Shown: in pieces, positions 12,201 through 18,536 of the stretch | How the letters are laid out: each line of letters opens with the position of its first letter | How positions within the stretch are numbered: position 1 is the first letter of the stretch | IMG/VR virus record: IMGVR_UViG_3300045972_000034 | Location: 1-36,971 of that record | DNA length: 36,971 bases | Strand: one strand, 5' to 3' | Origin: a virus | Notes under the pieces: model-generated | Database searches by the model: none | The model's input: only the letters and a program-made list of their open reading frames with translations | Told to the model about the DNA's origin: nothing | Position numbers and translations under genes: made by a program

Positions 12201-13562
12201 GGCCACTTGAGCTACAGTATTTTCTCTTTCTGCAGATTGCCAATTTCTTAAGCCATCTCCTAGTTCTTTATAAGTACCTGCTACCTGAGTATTTTTAGCA
12301 GCTAAACTATCTAGATAAGCTAAATCTTCTTTAGTAACATCTACGTGACTTTTACCTAAAATACCTTGAGTGCGAGCACTAAGTTTATTTTTACTAATAG
12401 CCTTAAGTTTATCTTCGGCAGCTGAAAAGGCAGCTAGTTTTGCATCGGCTTCTGCTTCAGCTTCTTGCTGAATAGCTGCTGCTTTATTTGCAGAGATTTG
12501 TTTAAATGCAGTACTTTTTAAAGCACCTTTATTTAAAGATTCTCCTGCTGCTTTTTCTAAAGCATCTTTATACTGTCCGATAGCAGGAATAGCTTGCTTT
12601 AAAAGCATGCTTCCTATAGTACCAATAACAGTAAGTAGCGCAGTAGGGCTTTGAGCTAAAAATCCTACAATAGGATTTAGTACGTTATTTACTAGAGTAA
12701 GACCAGTTTGTGCTAAATTATCAAAAGAAGCAGACAATTTAGCATAGGGATTAATATCAATATTAATCGAACTAAACTTATCTTGGCCTTCTTTAATTGC
12801 CGCATTAGCAAAAGCTTGACGACGTTCAAATTCTGTTAAAGAACTTGCAGCACGACCTGTAGCCATAGAGTATGCTTTAACAGCTGGTTCAATTCTGGTA
12901 TACAAACCTAGTTCGTCCAAAAGTTCTGGTTGCATTTTAGCGATACCAGTACTTAGACGTTCATATGAGTCGGACATATTACGACCAAGCGCAATAGAGG
13001 CCTTTTGAGCTACTTGACCTAGTTCAGCAATTTGCTTAGCTCCAAGACCTGCAGCTGATGCTTTAGCAGTAGCTCTCATAGCGTCTGCTAGAGAAATAGC
13101 ACCATCAGATGCTGCTACAAGTTGTTTAGCAGTAAAAGATAAATTCTTACCGCTTGCAGCACCTAATTGATCTAGGCCTTTAATTAAGTTAGCTGTATCT
13201 GCTGCTTTTGATAAAGCATTAAATGCTGCTGAAACAGCGAATACATTAGCCGCAAAAGTAGCGTACACACGTACTAAACCACCTAGGCCTTGTGATTGCT
13301 GGGCAAAGTCTCTACCCGCTGCGCCAGTACCTTTAATAGAACGTTGAATACCGTAATCGATATTTTCCTGGGGAGTAGTAGCCATTTCTCTGGCTTTACT
13401 AAGCGTAGCAGAGCCCCCACTAGGCTGTGACTTTGCAGAAATCTTATTAGTGGCTGCAGCACCGGAAGACATATTAGTATTGAATTCTTTAGCACTTTTA
13501 ACTAAAGGATCTAGACCAGCAGCTTTTACTTGTAGTAGTAAATTTACTATATTAGACGCCAT
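6207..13562 (-). CDS. Tape measure protein
   Basis: 2451 residues, by far the longest complete frame here and the classic signature of a tail-length ruler. It is rich in A, K, Q, E, S and T with long predicted helical and coiled-coil stretches. Hydrophobic segments lie near residues 295-325, 575-605 and 1545-1590 (the last includes PWPVGIVAGAAMIAIM); tape measures use such segments to cross the host membrane at DNA ejection. It follows the G/T chaperones that coat tape measures before tube assembly. The start has an AGGAG site and its own promoter at 13613. At about 0.15 nm per helical residue the length implies a tail of some 350 nm, unusually long; this is an estimate and ignores proteolytic processing. 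Confidence 0.95.
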   Translation of the reverse strand: MASNIVNLLLQVKAAGLDPLVKSAKEFNTNMSSGAAATNKISAKSQPSGGSATLSKAREMATTPQENIDYGIQRSIKGTGAAGRDFAQQSQGLGGLVRVYATFAANVFAVSAAFNALSKAADTANLIKGLDQLGAASGKNLSFTAKQLVAASDGAISLADAMRATAKASAAGLGAKQIAELGQVAQKASIALGRNMSDSYERLSTGIAKMQPELLDELGLYTRIEPAVKAYSMATGRAASSLTEFERRQAFANAAIKEGQDKFSSINIDINPYAKLSASFDNLAQTGLTLVNNVLNPIVGFLAQSPTALLTVIGTIGSMLLKQAIPAIGQYKDALEKAAGESLNKGALKSTAFKQISANKAAAIQQEAEAEADAKLAAFSAAEDKLKAISKNKLSARTQGILGKSHVDVTKEDLAYLDSLAAKNTQVAGTYKELGDGLRNWQSAERENTVAQVAKDKATQSANAITVAQKKANRVFEDQASTAVAKRITANAAAAAEELGYMGSLKKGLVDLWQARKQVHSIPVATGETQKDALGKDKVDKNGQKIPEIVTITDVKLKGTTAALEGFKLVAGTAVKGVLSLVSGLGTLGMVASAAALVFDIIDSKWSTNAKQLEEYSNAIAGAASNLKLTGDVLYNVTHQSSTKGMDFDTYIARANAASGATEGLSKVVETFDKVMQQSSGFDRFTNFFASIIGNSVEQKFAQGMTDSVMAALSAMTEGPAKQKAEDSLREVLGITDAITKESIKAAASAIRPEELLAKGKAVKAVVDIANTSTQKAAASLQGFDDAMKKLSLTYTAYLNTLMPTDNVFKLGQALEQAAVKFEDLYKNPMEALTALNKLLKDTATLSVMSPDSVKSILDAKSGIEALDKAGQNYETTLITLRALQAKAQEESKQANIAIQSQGDNGTGTFNTESAKSKDLSAGIEAQKALIAKNKEATTALLEGIRSVQDKFFTDGRKYMDLALNNAKQLASIDVRKAITAGMSGTGTADAQFQLAKETIAVERNNLEALHTLNKTMTENNLVIKAKQIDEALIENRKKLDGASPQEKENLMGVLTNLYKEQADNKSAQGYVGGKQSYASLSVGAKGEVGTYAANEQGYKQGMVGINTKTKTAEIERVNAKLDETLAIANKITQAEIDRRAVVLQTLSTISAISPEMSAQLEITRQTMEIDQRASEKIKQLESINQQIKHAEERVLQMGKEKASLKTLENYMINVAALKEEKKTTEEIIAERDKLASIISDNSAMQVRVGLVNTEIDRTLALEQTYSDIKLIGLGADKDEVTRQEAFGVLSAQMAAAKLAALDTEMTKTAALMQMDIARADNQKRLMAAGAEASAGYAAAATLPTAQQGAANAAVGEVFNKKVNDSKSTYNSQVDKINAETGAKLKNIEATKAQQIANADLSDTIKVLADVFGDFATRMSTIGSVLGEITASFTGLSKANKEYANASASNGAEQASIAQQLMDGTIGQEEGINSLNAAQAKGTQLDLQHAKTVVDADAKMAGSAKKMFNEKTGAYKLFAGIEKAMHVAKLAMWAKETIMGWTVAGESVAQSMTKAGGNAITAITGAFAAPWPVGIVAGAAMIAIMASIMGNSGKKVNMSGMTAADRQETQGTGTSFVNGQKVDNGNGTFGDTSAKSESIKKSLETMKATSVEGLSNSNSMVKLLTSIDQSVSKAAVAAYIIPGIRAGSLTDTIEGSASSGGGKDLNTYKKLLNGDVIGSFVSSIFGNKSSTSITDSGIKLTGSILDLAKGVEGSSKAYQDVLTETSKSAFGITYSRNQNLSTEFQALGTSVETYIQDIFGKATTAFQEIGKKIGMSEKNVLDVLSKVGPDKLISLRGLTGDAFDKEFNAVISSMLDEAANNLVGALAEKYRKFGEAPLQTVLRVIDSNDKVNLALKSMGKATIDTALELSGTKAQVEKSLTKTIKFFGFNLGTIKPSTEVVDKAMKEISFNISEAMVNAAGSLETFISQSKNFNDNFLTEAERLAPIQSSVNDSLKTLGYTGIDTRKKFKDLVLGLDLTTETGRSTYQSLMDVADSFAKVYPAVDKSLTVEDLRTKLLSDEVDIQKTLGNIYKSTLLARQEELAQLALYPAEQAAALIANKRTMYAIQDYMAASNQNLAILKAQKNDTKALNLQRQIELAAIDDRLRPGQEYINALNDETSILDKLTKARDAETTALETTISGVKASIDTLKKYKTALLGGSSSTQTNQQKYANAKTEVSRLLDQIQAPATTDVEKATQKAAIDSLSSAADTFLQNSQQMYASSAQYTSDFNYITGILDQTTNTMAVQQSDAEMQLAQLKSQTAFLDSIVTASDTTASLLVQLNAAQTATALAQAALPSAVQTSINASSVNIMADLEAIANTLRPTADNTNNTTTIVMQMDALILQVQTMSNEITTLRAEQAAQTAAIIGTNVVATADAANTVAGAVQTPAAIAAGRVTYQPVIRGTVASV

Positions 13563-13612
13563 AGAATCTCCTGGCTGTACAAAAATTTAGATGTGTTATC
13601 ATCGACCACATG

Positions 13613-13641
13613 ATTATATCATGAGGGATAACTAATGTCAA
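13613..13641 (-). promoter_or_regulatory. Sigma70-type promoter for the tape measure/tail-tip block
   Basis: On the minus strand TTGACA (13641-13636), a 17-bp spacer and TATAAT (13618-13613): a perfect consensus. Predicted start about 13606, giving a ~45-nt leader before the AGGAG site. A dyad CATGAT-TAT-ATCATG (13609-13623) covers the -10 box and could be an operator. Confidence 0.85.
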
Positions 13642-13661
13642 GCATTATTTTTTATAGGCGT

Positions 13662-13686
13662 AAAAAAGCCTCCCTTAGGAGGCTTT
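13662..13686 (-). terminator. Intrinsic terminator at the end of the tail chaperone gene
   Basis: Arms 13665-13673 and 13678-13686 (AAAGCCTCC) give a 9-bp stem with a 4-nt loop that contains the stop codon of the chaperone frame. On the minus strand a run of T residues follows. It closes the head/tail block just before the tape measure promoter. Confidence 0.85.
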
Positions 13687-13983
13687 AGGCTTAGAGTCTT
13701 TAATACTCTTAGCGCGTATACGATCAATATGCATAATCAATTCGTAAATAGCACGTCTATCTTCATGGTCTATTTCATAGATATTTAATATATCATTGAA
13801 ACCTGCCATATTTTTTCCGATATAGTTGCCACCCATGTAGTCCCAGGAATCCTGCAAGTTATTATATATACGCAGCGCTTCCTGCACTTCTAGAACTAAG
13901 TCTTCAAACTCTACTGGGATTTCTTCCTCGATAGGTTCTGTACCCATCATTTCGCAGAGTTCGAAATAAACTTCTTTAGTCAT
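13675..13983 (-). CDS. Tail assembly chaperone, downstream frame (T-like; made as G-T fusion 13675..14459)
   Basis: The ATG-to-stop frame is 102 residues and acidic, but its ATG has no clear ribosome binding site. The frame stays open upstream to a TAG inside the end of the preceding gene. It lies in the -1 frame relative to that gene and overlaps a GGGAAAC slippery heptamer at 14052-14058. A -1 slip there joins residues 1-136 of the G-like protein to 23 linker residues plus these 102, about 261 in total. This matches the lambda gpG/gpGT arrangement, where the fusion loads tail tube subunits on the tape measure. The gene directly precedes the tape measure, as expected. Independent translation from 13983 cannot be excluded but looks weak. 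Confidence 0.8.
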   Translation of the reverse strand: MTKEVYFELCEMMGTEPIEEEIPVEFEDLVLEVQEALRIYNNLQDSWDYMGGNYIGKNMAGFNDILNIYEIDHEDRRAIYELIMHIDRIRAKSIKDSKPKAS

Positions 13984-14024
13984 ATTAACAGAAGTATTCT
14001 GAAAATATGACTCGAATTGTTTAA

Positions 14025-14459
14025 TTACTTGGCTACGCTGGGTTTCTGAAAGTTTCCCAGTTCTGTAACCTGTTCGCTAATCCAAGCATCAAAATTGCTT
14101 GAATTCTTCATAAGGAAAAGAGCATTTTCATCAGTGTATGCTAGTTCCGCTTCTGGATCATTACCGGCTAGTTCAACAGGAGCAAGTTGCTCTACATACG
14201 CTAGCTTTAATCCTGACCAACCCTTAATACTTGCTGCGACATATAGTTGTAGGAATAGGTCGTCATTAAGTTCATCAACAGGCTGTCTATTCTTAAATAC
14301 AATCTTAGTAGACTTCTTACGAATACTCATAAGAGTTTCGCGAGATAGGAAAGATAGATTTACTTTAAATCCTTCAAATCCTGGGAAATCTACTTCTACC
14401 TGCTTGCTAGGTACTAGAAGTGACTTAAGTGACAGGGAAGTGGTCTTTACGTCGGTCAT
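14025..14459 (-). CDS. Tail assembly chaperone (lambda gpG-like)
   Basis: 144 residues between the tail tube gene and the tape measure, the conserved slot for gpG-type chaperones that bind the tape measure and recruit tube subunits. The N-terminus (SLSLKSLLVPSKQVEVDFPG) and the helical C-terminal half fit this family in style. An AAGGATA site precedes the ATG. A GGGAAAC heptamer in codon phase G-GGA-AAC lies at codons 134-136, nine codons before the end, the place expected for programmed frameshifting into the downstream frame. The family call rests on position plus the slippery site, not on a database match. Confidence 0.8.
   Translation of the reverse strand: MTDVKTTSLSLKSLLVPSKQVEVDFPGFEGFKVNLSFLSRETLMSIRKKSTKIVFKNRQPVDELNDDLFLQLYVAASIKGWSGLKLAYVEQLAPVELAGNDPEAELAYTDENALFLMKNSSNFDAWISEQVTELGNFQKPSVAK
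14052..14058 (-). promoter_or_regulatory. -1 programmed ribosomal frameshift site GGGAAAC
   Basis: On the minus strand the reading phase is CTG-GGA-AAC, an X-XXY-YYZ heptamer (X=G, Y=A, Z=C). Lambda uses GGGAAAG at the same gene junction. After slippage the -1 frame is open through the downstream chaperone frame to 13675. Confidence 0.85.
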
Positions 14460-14486
14460 GGAATTTATCCTTGTTGTGTATACAAT

Positions 14487-14525
14487 ATAAAAGAAAAAGA
14501 GGACGCGGTGCGCGTACCGCGTCCT
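14487..14525 (-). terminator. Intrinsic terminator after the tail tube gene
   Basis: A GC-rich 10-bp stem (AGGACGCGGT, 14500-14509, with 14516-14525) has a 6-nt loop and, on the minus strand, is followed by CTTTTTCTTTT. It likely lets the tube protein be made in excess over the chaperones. Confidence 0.9.
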
Positions 14526-14539
14526 GTAAACTCTAACTA

Positions 14540-15991
14540 TTAGTTAGAGAAATAACGAATACGAAGATCGTTAGTAGCTTCGAGGTCATAGTTAGCAGAT
14601 GCAGTACCTTGTAGAGCATCAGCACCTTGAACTGTGAAGTTAATCGCAGTAGAGATAACAGCTTGAGCATCTAAGGTAGGAATCTGGATATTAGCACCAT
14701 TGGCTAGTAGTTCAATACGTGTAGCTGCTGATGAGCCACCAATATTAATAACCATACGATATTCAGGTTCGATAGTAGTAGAAGCTACTGCTAACATGTC
14801 TGACATTAGCTGCCCACTACCAGTACCTGAGCGTAGATACGCATTTAGAGTACCTGTAATAGCACGACTACCTGTATAGTATCCAATAGGTTGGTTAACA
14901 ATACCTAGTTCCGCAGGGGTAACATAGTTGATATTATTAGCAATTTGAATGCTACCACCGGTAATAGGAATACTATAAGCAGTACCGCCACCACCGATGT
15001 TACCATCGATAGTAATAGTAGATAACTTATTAGTAATATAGCGGGTAACAGAGGCAGAAGACTTAGAAGTATAAGTACCCGCAACACCTCCAGTTAATGT
15101 ACCAGTAGTAGCACCCGTAGTAACAACTGTAGCTGTTTTCTGTCTTAGTGCTGCGCCCTTGCCGGTCCATTGTACAGTAGCAATACCATCTAGACCGAAG
15201 TCAATAGACGCTTGATCAAGTACTGCGTTATCTACTACATAAGTAGTACTATCGATAACAATAACCAGACCAAAAGATAGTAGCTGATTAAGGTTAGAAC
15301 GTGCAGTAGTAAGTTCTGTATATGCAGTATTACCTACTGCAGAATCAGTAGCAACTGCAGCATATTCATTCCATGCAGACTGTGTAAAGTTTACAGTAGG
15401 AGTAAACATTGCAATTGTAGCACCAGTAGCAGCAGCTGCAGAAGGAGCTGTTAAATACTGAGCAACTAGAGTAGTGGCTGAACTACTAGTAACTTTAAGA
15501 GGTCCATTTAGCTGACTAGCAAAAGCACCGATAACTCCACGCATAATATAAACGCTAGTAGGAGTTAGTACAGGGATACCTGCAGTACTGATAAGTGTTA
15601 GTACACCTGCAGTAGTAACTGTAGCTGTAGTAGCAGCAGTAGTCATAGTAACAGCTGCTACAGCAATTGGCTTATCATTAAATAACGCATTCCATAGATT
15701 TCCTTCGTCCGCGTGTACGGTACCTGAAAGATATGGGCGGATATACGTTGAGAACGAGAAATCTACAGGATTTAAAGCTGTATTAAAACTACGCTGACCA
15801 CGAGCAGGTAAACCGCCGGATTCAGAAATAGTAATTACATCGTTCGCTACACCTTGCGAGAAAGAGAAACTATCAAGAATTGAGAGTTCTTGTGTACCTG
15901 CTGCAGTCAATGCTGCAACGTTTACGGTACTATTAGTTAGATCGGTTGTAAAATATACCTTACTATTACGTAAGAGATTGAATGTTGCCAT
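14540..15991 (-). CDS. Major tail tube protein
   Basis: 483 residues, threonine/alanine/glycine-rich and strongly beta-type, with a structured N-terminus (LLRNSKVYFTTDLTNSTVN) and a C-terminal INFTVQGADALQ segment typical of phage tube proteins. It stands between the tail terminator gene and the tail chaperones. It has its own strong terminator just downstream and an AGGAG site before the ATG, both consistent with high expression. The length is above that of simple tube proteins, so an extra surface (Ig-like or fibre) domain is plausible, but I cannot delimit it. It is the subunit that polymerises around the tape measure. Confidence 0.8.
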   Translation of the reverse strand: MATFNLLRNSKVYFTTDLTNSTVNVAALTAAGTQELSILDSFSFSQGVANDVITISESGGLPARGQRSFNTALNPVDFSFSTYIRPYLSGTVHADEGNLWNALFNDKPIAVAAVTMTTAATTATVTTAGVLTLISTAGIPVLTPTSVYIMRGVIGAFASQLNGPLKVTSSSATTLVAQYLTAPSAAAATGATIAMFTPTVNFTQSAWNEYAAVATDSAVGNTAYTELTTARSNLNQLLSFGLVIVIDSTTYVVDNAVLDQASIDFGLDGIATVQWTGKGAALRQKTATVVTTGATTGTLTGGVAGTYTSKSSASVTRYITNKLSTITIDGNIGGGGTAYSIPITGGSIQIANNINYVTPAELGIVNQPIGYYTGSRAITGTLNAYLRSGTGSGQLMSDMLAVASTTIEPEYRMVINIGGSSAATRIELLANGANIQIPTLDAQAVISTAINFTVQGADALQGTASANYDLEATNDLRIRYFSN

Positions 15992-16082
15992 AGATTTCTC
16001 CTGTGGTTGGATGAATCTACTAGATCTTTGCTAGATATTTATCTGCGTCAGTTTCGTAGATTACATAGAGCTGGCGGCCCTA

Positions 16083-16520
16083 TTAAATTATCTGATAACG
16101 CACCTGGATAGAAATTTCCCCGATTGCGTAAGGCGCTAGTAGGCCTTCATCAGTAACAATAGAAGAAATTAAAATTTCTTCTGTAGAATACATATTTACT
16201 GAGTCGTACTCCAGCCTACGATTATCGTGTAGGACGTTTTCGATATCCTCTAGTAAATCTTCTAAAAGCTGTTGACTGAATTCGCCTTTAGTATAAACTT
16301 TCAGAGTAAGGTTAAGAAAACCCCATGTAAAATCTGAAGGTAGATACTCTCTTTGCTCGGACCCAGCTATTGTATAAATAGAAGGGAAATCTTTTGTTTC
16401 ATCCCAAAACTTTAAGTACGGAAATGAATTATTAAATATATTTGACTTAAATGCAGTAGTACCATCAATAACTTTTAACTTTTCAGCAACTGCTTTTACT
16501 ATACTAGTTCTTCTACTCAT
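16083..16520 (-). CDS. Tail terminator / tail completion protein
   Basis: 145 residues. The pattern (helical start SRRTSIVKAVAEKLKVIDG, then strands and a helix QQLLEDLLEDIENVLHD, ending in SIQVRYQII) matches the small alpha/beta tail terminator fold of lambda gpU-type proteins, which cap the tail tube. It lies between the neck protein and the tube protein. Its ATG overlaps the previous stop by 4 nt (ATGA), so the two are probably translationally coupled. Assignment is by position and sequence style. Confidence 0.65.
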   Translation of the reverse strand: MSRRTSIVKAVAEKLKVIDGTTAFKSNIFNNSFPYLKFWDETKDFPSIYTIAGSEQREYLPSDFTWGFLNLTLKVYTKGEFSQQLLEDLLEDIENVLHDNRRLEYDSVNMYSTEEILISSIVTDEGLLAPYAIGEISIQVRYQII

Positions 16521-17881
16521 GATAATACTGCTCTCATTCTATTACCGACTATCGTAGCTGCTATTTCTCTAATACTTTTAGAGATTAGAAGCTTAGGATC
16601 TCGCGACCTAGGGTCTTGTTGCATTCCACCATCTGAGAAGGTACCGTAAGGGTTTCGCATATAAGAGTAAAAAGCGGTAATCATACCTTCTTTTGATTGC
16701 GACATACGATTAACTTCAGCAGACCCTGCAAAACGTCCAGACCTATAGTTTAGTACGTCTCTGCGTTCTCCAGTACCCATATTCCTACGAATTTGCTCTT
16801 GTAAGGAATTATTAATTAGAGTCTGTAAGGAGATAAGAGAAGTAAATTGACCCTTAATATTTCGTATAGGAGGTGCTTTATTACTTTTTATAACGGCAGC
16901 AGTGTCAGTAAGATTACCAGAAGCTTTATGCTTCTTTTGAACTTTGTGCGTATTATGCTTTTTTAGCTTACTAGAACTACTTGATAGAGTATTGGCAAAT
17001 GCTTCTACTATATCTTCAATAATCGTATTAGAACCTTCTATCTTTTCAAAAGGCACTTTAGATAATTTTAAAGCTAAAGTGCCTTTTAATCTATTAAATA
17101 TAGCTAATTCTTTAGTTGAAAAGGCTGCATTTAATTTTTGTCTATGTAGAGTTACTACTACGTAAAACTCCCCTAAAACATCTCGAGCTAGCTGAACTGC
17201 TTCTGGAGTAGTATTAGTAAAGGAGTAAGAGGCTTCTGCTTGAATAGCGTATAAATCTACTAAAGCTTTTTTAGCTTCTTGAACAATAATCGGATTATTT
17301 CTTTGTATACCTAATTCAAGTATACTAGCAAATTTTAACTCTAAAGGAGATATTAGATTCTCATTATCTGCAGTAGGAATATGACCAATATCGATCTTAG
17401 TACGACTAGTCTTTTTATAACTACCACTAGGTATGCCTTTTTTATTTAGTTCTTCTGTAATAATAGTAGATTGACCAAAACTAGTCTTTTCTAATCTAGG
17501 ATCTTTACTAACATATTTAGTAACAAAGTTTCTAATAGCTTCAAAACTTCTAGCTATTAGGAATCTATTACTATCTCCACCATTAATATATAAAAAAGGT
17601 GCTATAGGGTTATCAAAATACCCTATAGGAATATCTTTTAGAGAAGTATATTTTCTAGTAGCTTTTTCATCTAATATCTCTACTAATACTCTATAAGCAT
17701 TATTATATGCTTCTACGTGGGCTTTAGTATTTCTATAAACATTTACTTTTAAAGCCTCGTAAGATAGATCTAAGATAGTAATTCTTTTGTCTAGTTCTTC
17801 TCTAAAATCTTTAGAAAAGATATCACTAAGATCTTTATCTACTATAGATATAGCATCATTTAAAGATATTTTTGTAGCCAT
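16517..17881 (-). CDS. Putative neck / head-tail completion protein (extended)
   Basis: 454 residues, longer than usual for a head-tail completion protein (100-200). The C-terminal ~130 residues (about 325-454) hold the RSGRFAGSAEVNRMS and FYSYMRNPYGTFSDGG motifs and a basic end, a style seen in HK97 gp10-like neck proteins. The N-terminal ~300 residues are mostly helical and unrecognised. A lysine/histidine-rich stretch (KLKKHNTHKVQKKHK) near residue 310 looks like a linker or nucleic-acid contact. The gene sits between the adaptor and the tail terminator, where neck proteins are encoded. The function is inferred. Confidence 0.5.
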   Translation of the reverse strand: MATKISLNDAISIVDKDLSDIFSKDFREELDKRITILDLSYEALKVNVYRNTKAHVEAYNNAYRVLVEILDEKATRKYTSLKDIPIGYFDNPIAPFLYINGGDSNRFLIARSFEAIRNFVTKYVSKDPRLEKTSFGQSTIITEELNKKGIPSGSYKKTSRTKIDIGHIPTADNENLISPLELKFASILELGIQRNNPIIVQEAKKALVDLYAIQAEASYSFTNTTPEAVQLARDVLGEFYVVVTLHRQKLNAAFSTKELAIFNRLKGTLALKLSKVPFEKIEGSNTIIEDIVEAFANTLSSSSSKLKKHNTHKVQKKHKASGNLTDTAAVIKSNKAPPIRNIKGQFTSLISLQTLINNSLQEQIRRNMGTGERRDVLNYRSGRFAGSAEVNRMSQSKEGMITAFYSYMRNPYGTFSDGGMQQDPRSRDPKLLISKSIREIAATIVGNRMRAVLS

Positions 17882-17884
17882 ACT

Positions 17885-18460
17885 TTATCCGTAATAAGCA
17901 GTATGTAGGTCTAGTACTCTACGAATATGTGAAGGTAGACTTGTTGTAGTAATATATTCAATTTGAACAGAATTACTACCAATAGCTTTCTGAGAGTGTA
18001 CCGCCGCTTCATTACGGATATAGTAACTAATCATATCAAAAATAGCTAGCTTTAAATCTTGAGGTAGTTCAGTATACCCTGCAGTATAAGATATTTTATA
18101 AGCATTAACTCTTTTATATCCTTGGTAGGGTGCTACTATTAATTCAATACTACCATTATCTGCATCAACAACGTAGTCTGTATACTCTACTAAAGCAGTA
18201 TAAGTTTTACCATAATCATCTGAGAATTCTAAAGAACCAAATGTAAGTAGTGGAGTTTCTGTTAATAAAATAGTATTACTACCACCTCTATTAATATCTA
18301 CTTTTTGTTCATCTACATAATCTAAGAAAGTACGTCTACATATACTTTTTACTAAATTGCTAACCTTAGGTATAAGCGAGTTAATAGTACCATCATTAGT
18401 AGTACTACTAATCCCATAATATGCTTTATACTCAGCTGCAGTTACTAAATCTAGTCCCAT
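17885..18460 (-). CDS. Head-tail adaptor (connector) protein, HK97 gp6-like
   Basis: 191 residues. It begins LVTAAEYKAYYGI, then a helix with SNLVKSICRRTF, strands with TETPLLTFGSLEFSDDYG, and a C-terminal helical segment LPQDLKLAIFDMISYYIRN. This is the characteristic layout of gp6/gp15-type adaptors that form a ring under the portal. It lies directly downstream of the capsid gene, as in HK97-like phages. The start has an AAGGA site that abuts the arm of a 13-bp hairpin (18471-18510), which may influence translation. Confidence in family is good; the exact subfamily is not determined. Confidence 0.75.
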   Translation of the reverse strand: MGLDLVTAAEYKAYYGISSTTNDGTINSLIPKVSNLVKSICRRTFLDYVDEQKVDINRGGSNTILLTETPLLTFGSLEFSDDYGKTYTALVEYTDYVVDADNGSIELIVAPYQGYKRVNAYKISYTAGYTELPQDLKLAIFDMISYYIRNEAAVHSQKAIGSNSVQIEYITTTSLPSHIRRVLDLHTAYYG

Positions 18461-18470
18461 ATAAATCCTT

Positions 18471-18510
18471 TATCTTTTCTTAGACCTCTTATGAAACCTA
18501 AGAAAAGATA
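18471..18510 (-). other. Hairpin next to the adaptor ribosome binding site
   Basis: Arms 18471-18483 and 18498-18510 pair perfectly over 13 bp (TATCTTTTCTTAG) around a 14-nt loop. It shares five bases with the capsid terminator stem, so the two cannot both form completely. It lies just 5' of the adaptor AAGGA site. It may be an RNase cleavage site or a translational control element. Confidence 0.6.
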
Positions 18511-18531
18511 GGGAACCGAAGTTCCCTATCT
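18503..18531 (-). terminator. Intrinsic terminator after the capsid gene
   Basis: An 11-bp stem (18506-18516 with 18521-18531) is closed by a TTCG tetraloop on the minus strand and followed by TTTCTT. It probably sets the high capsid-to-connector ratio by partial termination. Confidence 0.85.
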
Positions 18532-18536
18532 CTATA

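Noticed and set aside
13283-13495. Alternative minus-strand frame at the start of the tape measure gene
   Set aside because: Overlaps the tape measure frame completely and lacks a start signal.
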